Source: VAZQ01 sp036557705
GTDB taxonomy: Bacteria; Pseudomonadota; Alphaproteobacteria; Rhizobiales; Xanthobacteraceae
Length of the DNA: 64,000 nt
Direction: 5' to 3'
NCBI GenBank assembly: GCA_036557705.1
Contig: DATBHB010000016.1
Coordinates: 62,001-126,000, forward strand
The position numbers and the translations under genes are program-made. Positions 62,253-64,000 of the stretch are shown here, in pieces. How positions within the stretch are numbered: the stretch's first letter is position 1; each line of letters starts with the position of its first letter. The notes beneath the pieces were generated by a model. It saw only the letters and a list, made by a program, of their open reading frames with translations. It did no database searches and was not told the origin of the DNA.

Positions 62253-62513
62253 TCAGCGTACGGGCTCGATGTCGTTCAGCGCCCAGGTCTTGTCGAAATA
62301 CGCCTCGGTCGGGCTGTAGAAGCGGAAGATCGGAAACCAGCCGAGCAGGCGCGATGCGGAGTCGCCCCCCGGGTAGCCGTTCTCGAACTCGAAGCTGCCG
62401 TATGGCGTTTTCAAAGTCTCGTTGTTGGGCCAGCCGTGCGGCTCCGTCTGTTGGGCAAAGGCATGAGACACGCGGAAGGCCAGACCAGCCAAGGCGGCTA
62501 TGACGGTTCGCAT
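62253..62513 (-). pseudogene. Internally deleted DUF1254/DUF1214 remnant
   Basis: An 86-codon ORF: signal MRTVIAALAGLAFRVSHAFAQ, the N-terminal family motif TLKTPYGSFEFENGYPGGDSA, then directly the extreme C-terminus LGWFPIFRFYSPTEAYFDKTWALNDIEPV of DUF1214. Complete relatives have some 350-400 residues between these parts, so one internal deletion near SASRLLGW probably removed them while keeping the frame. The product, if made, cannot be a functional DUF1254 enzyme but could be a small secreted protein. Confidence 0.7.
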
Positions 62514-62585
62514 GTGTTTCTCCTGCTCGATGTGTAAGACCATCCTCTCGAATCCATTGCGTCCTTCCGTGTTCGGTCGGCTCTT

Positions 62586-63521
62586 TCAAAACGGGTTCAC
62601 GTAGTTCAGAATCGCCGTCTGCCGCAGCACGACCTTGCGGATCACATGCGCTGCCTTGACGTGCTCCGTGTAGATTGCAGCAAGTCCGGTGCTGCCCGCG
62701 GGCAGGCGTTGCGCCACCTCCTGGTCGTCAAGCTTTATGCGGACCACGAACGGAGCCGCCTGAATCTGCGCCGGGGCGACCGCGAGCCCGCCGGGCTGCG
62801 CTTGCCCGGTCGCAATCGCTTGCAGCACCGCCTCAACGCGTCCGGTAAAAACCTCGCCCGGAAAATTCTTGAACGTGACCTCGACCGGCTGCCCGACCTC
62901 GACGTAGCGCGCGTAGACCTGCGGGATTTCCATGCCGAATATGGTTTCCGAGGTGTCGATGAAGGCCATCACCGGGGATTGCGCGGTGACGCGCGCGCCC
63001 TTGCGCAAAGCGAGGTTGGTCACGTAGCCGTCCGCCGGCGCCCGCACTGTGGTCTTGTCGAGGTTCCACTTCGCTCCATCGAGCTCGGCCTTCAGTTGGT
63101 CATGCTCGGCTTGGCGTTGCTCGACATCGAATTGACGGCCGGTGCCGCGCGTTTGCAATTGCGTCATTTCCGAAAGTCGTTGCTCTGCCAGCTTGAGCTG
63201 CGCTTCGAGAGCGTTAACCGTCGCCTCATAGGGCGCCGGGTCGATGCGAAAGAGCACATCGCCTTCCTTGACCGGCGTATTCGCCGTCACCGGGACGTCG
63301 ATGACTTCGCCTGCGACCGAGGGAATGATCTGCACCGAGTTGCGCAGCACAGCCGCCGGTCCCGACGGCGCGCCCCATCCCATTGGGATGAACAGGCCGA
63401 TCAGAAGCGCGAGCAGGACGATGACCGGCGAAAGCTTCCAGAACGTGTTGAAGGGAATGAACCGCAGCCAGACGAACAGGGCGAGGATCGCGAGGTAAAC
63501 GTTGAGCAGGACGACGATCAT
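62586..63521 (-). CDS. HlyD-family periplasmic adaptor (YiaV/YibH-like)
   Basis: A 311-aa inner-membrane-anchored adaptor. Two N-terminal TM segments (MIVVLLNVYLAILALFVWLRF; PVIVLLALLIGLFIPMGW), lipoyl half VQIIPSVAGEVIDVPVTANTPVKEGDVLFRIDP, coiled-coil hairpin (EATVNALEAQLKLAEQRLSE to KAELDGAKWNLDKTTV), second lipoyl half VRAPADGYVTNLALRKGARV. With the overlapping DUF3302 gene this matches E. coli yiaV/yiaW. The exporter partner and cargo are unknown. Confidence 0.88.
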   Translation of the reverse strand: MIVVLLNVYLAILALFVWLRFIPFNTFWKLSPVIVLLALLIGLFIPMGWGAPSGPAAVLRNSVQIIPSVAGEVIDVPVTANTPVKEGDVLFRIDPAPYEATVNALEAQLKLAEQRLSEMTQLQTRGTGRQFDVEQRQAEHDQLKAELDGAKWNLDKTTVRAPADGYVTNLALRKGARVTAQSPVMAFIDTSETIFGMEIPQVYARYVEVGQPVEVTFKNFPGEVFTGRVEAVLQAIATGQAQPGGLAVAPAQIQAAPFVVRIKLDDQEVAQRLPAGSTGLAAIYTEHVKAAHVIRKVVLRQTAILNYVNPF

Positions 63522-63757
63522 TTCGGCGCCTCCCGCTTTTCCGGAAAGTCAACGTAGGCCCAGATCAGCACCAGCGGCCAGAATACGAAGCCGCAGATCA
63601 GCGTTGCCCAACCGCCCACGGTCACCGCCTGCGCCCATGGATGCCCGCGCTTTCGCGCAATGTGCCCCGGCATCATCCCAAGCGCGACGAATACCGCGAC
63701 GGCCGTCGCAATAAGGACGACCAGCACGATCCAGGCGAAGATGTCGATGAAGGACAT
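63518..63757 (-). CDS. DUF3302 inner-membrane protein (YiaW-like)
   Basis: A 79-aa membrane protein from ATG 63757 (MSFIDIFAWIVLVVLIATAVAVFVALGMMPGHIARKRGHPWAQAVTVGGWATLICGFVFWPLVLIWAY), with two TM helices. PGxIAxxRxHPxAxAVxVxGW is the DUF3302 pattern. GGAGG precedes it; the ATG at 63772 is within that site. It overlaps the HlyD gene by four bases (ATGA), so the pair is coupled. No gene is seen from 63773 to the window end. Confidence 0.85.
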   Translation of the reverse strand: MSFIDIFAWIVLVVLIATAVAVFVALGMMPGHIARKRGHPWAQAVTVGGWATLICGFVFWPLVLIWAYVDFPEKREAPK

Positions 63758-64000
63758 GTGGTGATCCTCCATTTAGCCAGCACCGAGAGGAGAGCGAAAT
63801 CCGGGGTTCACGCGCCAGCCGTCCCTCCCTGCATTCAAACTGTAGAGGCCGATGCGGATCCCAACCTGCCTCCCATTGTTTCTACCTTTCGAAAGGGTTT
63901 AGAGCGGGCAGAGCCGTTCCGCGGCGGCTGCCGTTGGCGGTTTGCCGCGATCGCCGAACCTTTGCGGTGGCGCTGAACAAGGCCGCGCCATTCCATGGCG

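Overview
The window reads as chromosomal DNA of an alphaproteobacterium of the order Hyphomicrobiales (Rhizobiales), most likely near Xanthobacteraceae or Nitrobacteraceae. This rests on GC-rich coding, GcrA with a cluster of GANTC sites, a SAM-II riboswitch on metZ, a double-length dCTP deaminase, orphan TctC-type binding proteins, a DUF1236-like protein, a FeuPQ-like two-component pair beside ccmIEFH, and the dense interspersed palindromic repeats usual in that order. The assignment is inference; no rRNA is present.

Layout. 0.4-3.4 kb: L,D-transpeptidase and a UPF0104 membrane protein. 3.6-11 kb: a phosphate-starvation locus (STAS protein, phoR, pstSCAB, phoU, phoB) with a three-unit PHO box before pstS and a second near-consensus PHO box between the STAS gene and phoR. 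11.2-21.4 kb: gcrA, argD-argF, hslO, apaG, an OpgC-like acyltransferase with two SGNH hydrolases, metZ under a SAM-II riboswitch with a terminator, and dcd. 21.6-27.2 kb: a YkgJ-type protein, a two-domain CoA-transferase carrying an in-frame repeat insertion, a restriction-modification-like pair with a nonsense-split partner gene, and tRNA-Gly(CCC). 27.4-36 kb: an acidic-repeat ORF, two TctC proteins, two tandem secreted Vgb-propeller/cytochrome fusion proteins and an MmgE/PrpD protein with a possible Tat signal. 36.2-45.5 kb: a second L,D-transpeptidase, trmO, an ArsR-methyltransferase regulator with metF, a DUF559 nuclease in repeats, metH, and a VapBC-type toxin-antitoxin pair. 45.7-53.9 kb: small secreted proteins, a third Vgb/cytochrome fusion with a partner cytochrome c, a Flp pilin, and PepSY plus a FeuPQ-like two-component system. 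53.9-58.6 kb: a lipoprotein and ccmIEFH. 58.7-63.8 kb: a decaying DUF1254/DUF1214 cluster (one intact, one frameshifted, one internally deleted) next to a YiaV/YiaW-like HlyD-DUF3302 pair.

How it fits together. Phosphate sensing and uptake form one block. Methionine and one-carbon genes (metZ, metF, metH, the ArsR-methyltransferase) lie in two places, each with its own visible control element. The three cytochrome-containing propeller proteins are likely clients of the ccm haem-ligation genes. At least five families of interspersed repeats fill the gaps, and in three places a repeat supplies the stop codon of a neighbouring gene.

Most worth following up: the secreted CarboxypepD_reg-cytochrome c-Vgb fusions, two of which sit in a repeated unit of repeat, gene and palindrome; the DUF559 nuclease whose C-terminus is encoded by a repeat; and the PHO box beside the STAS gene.
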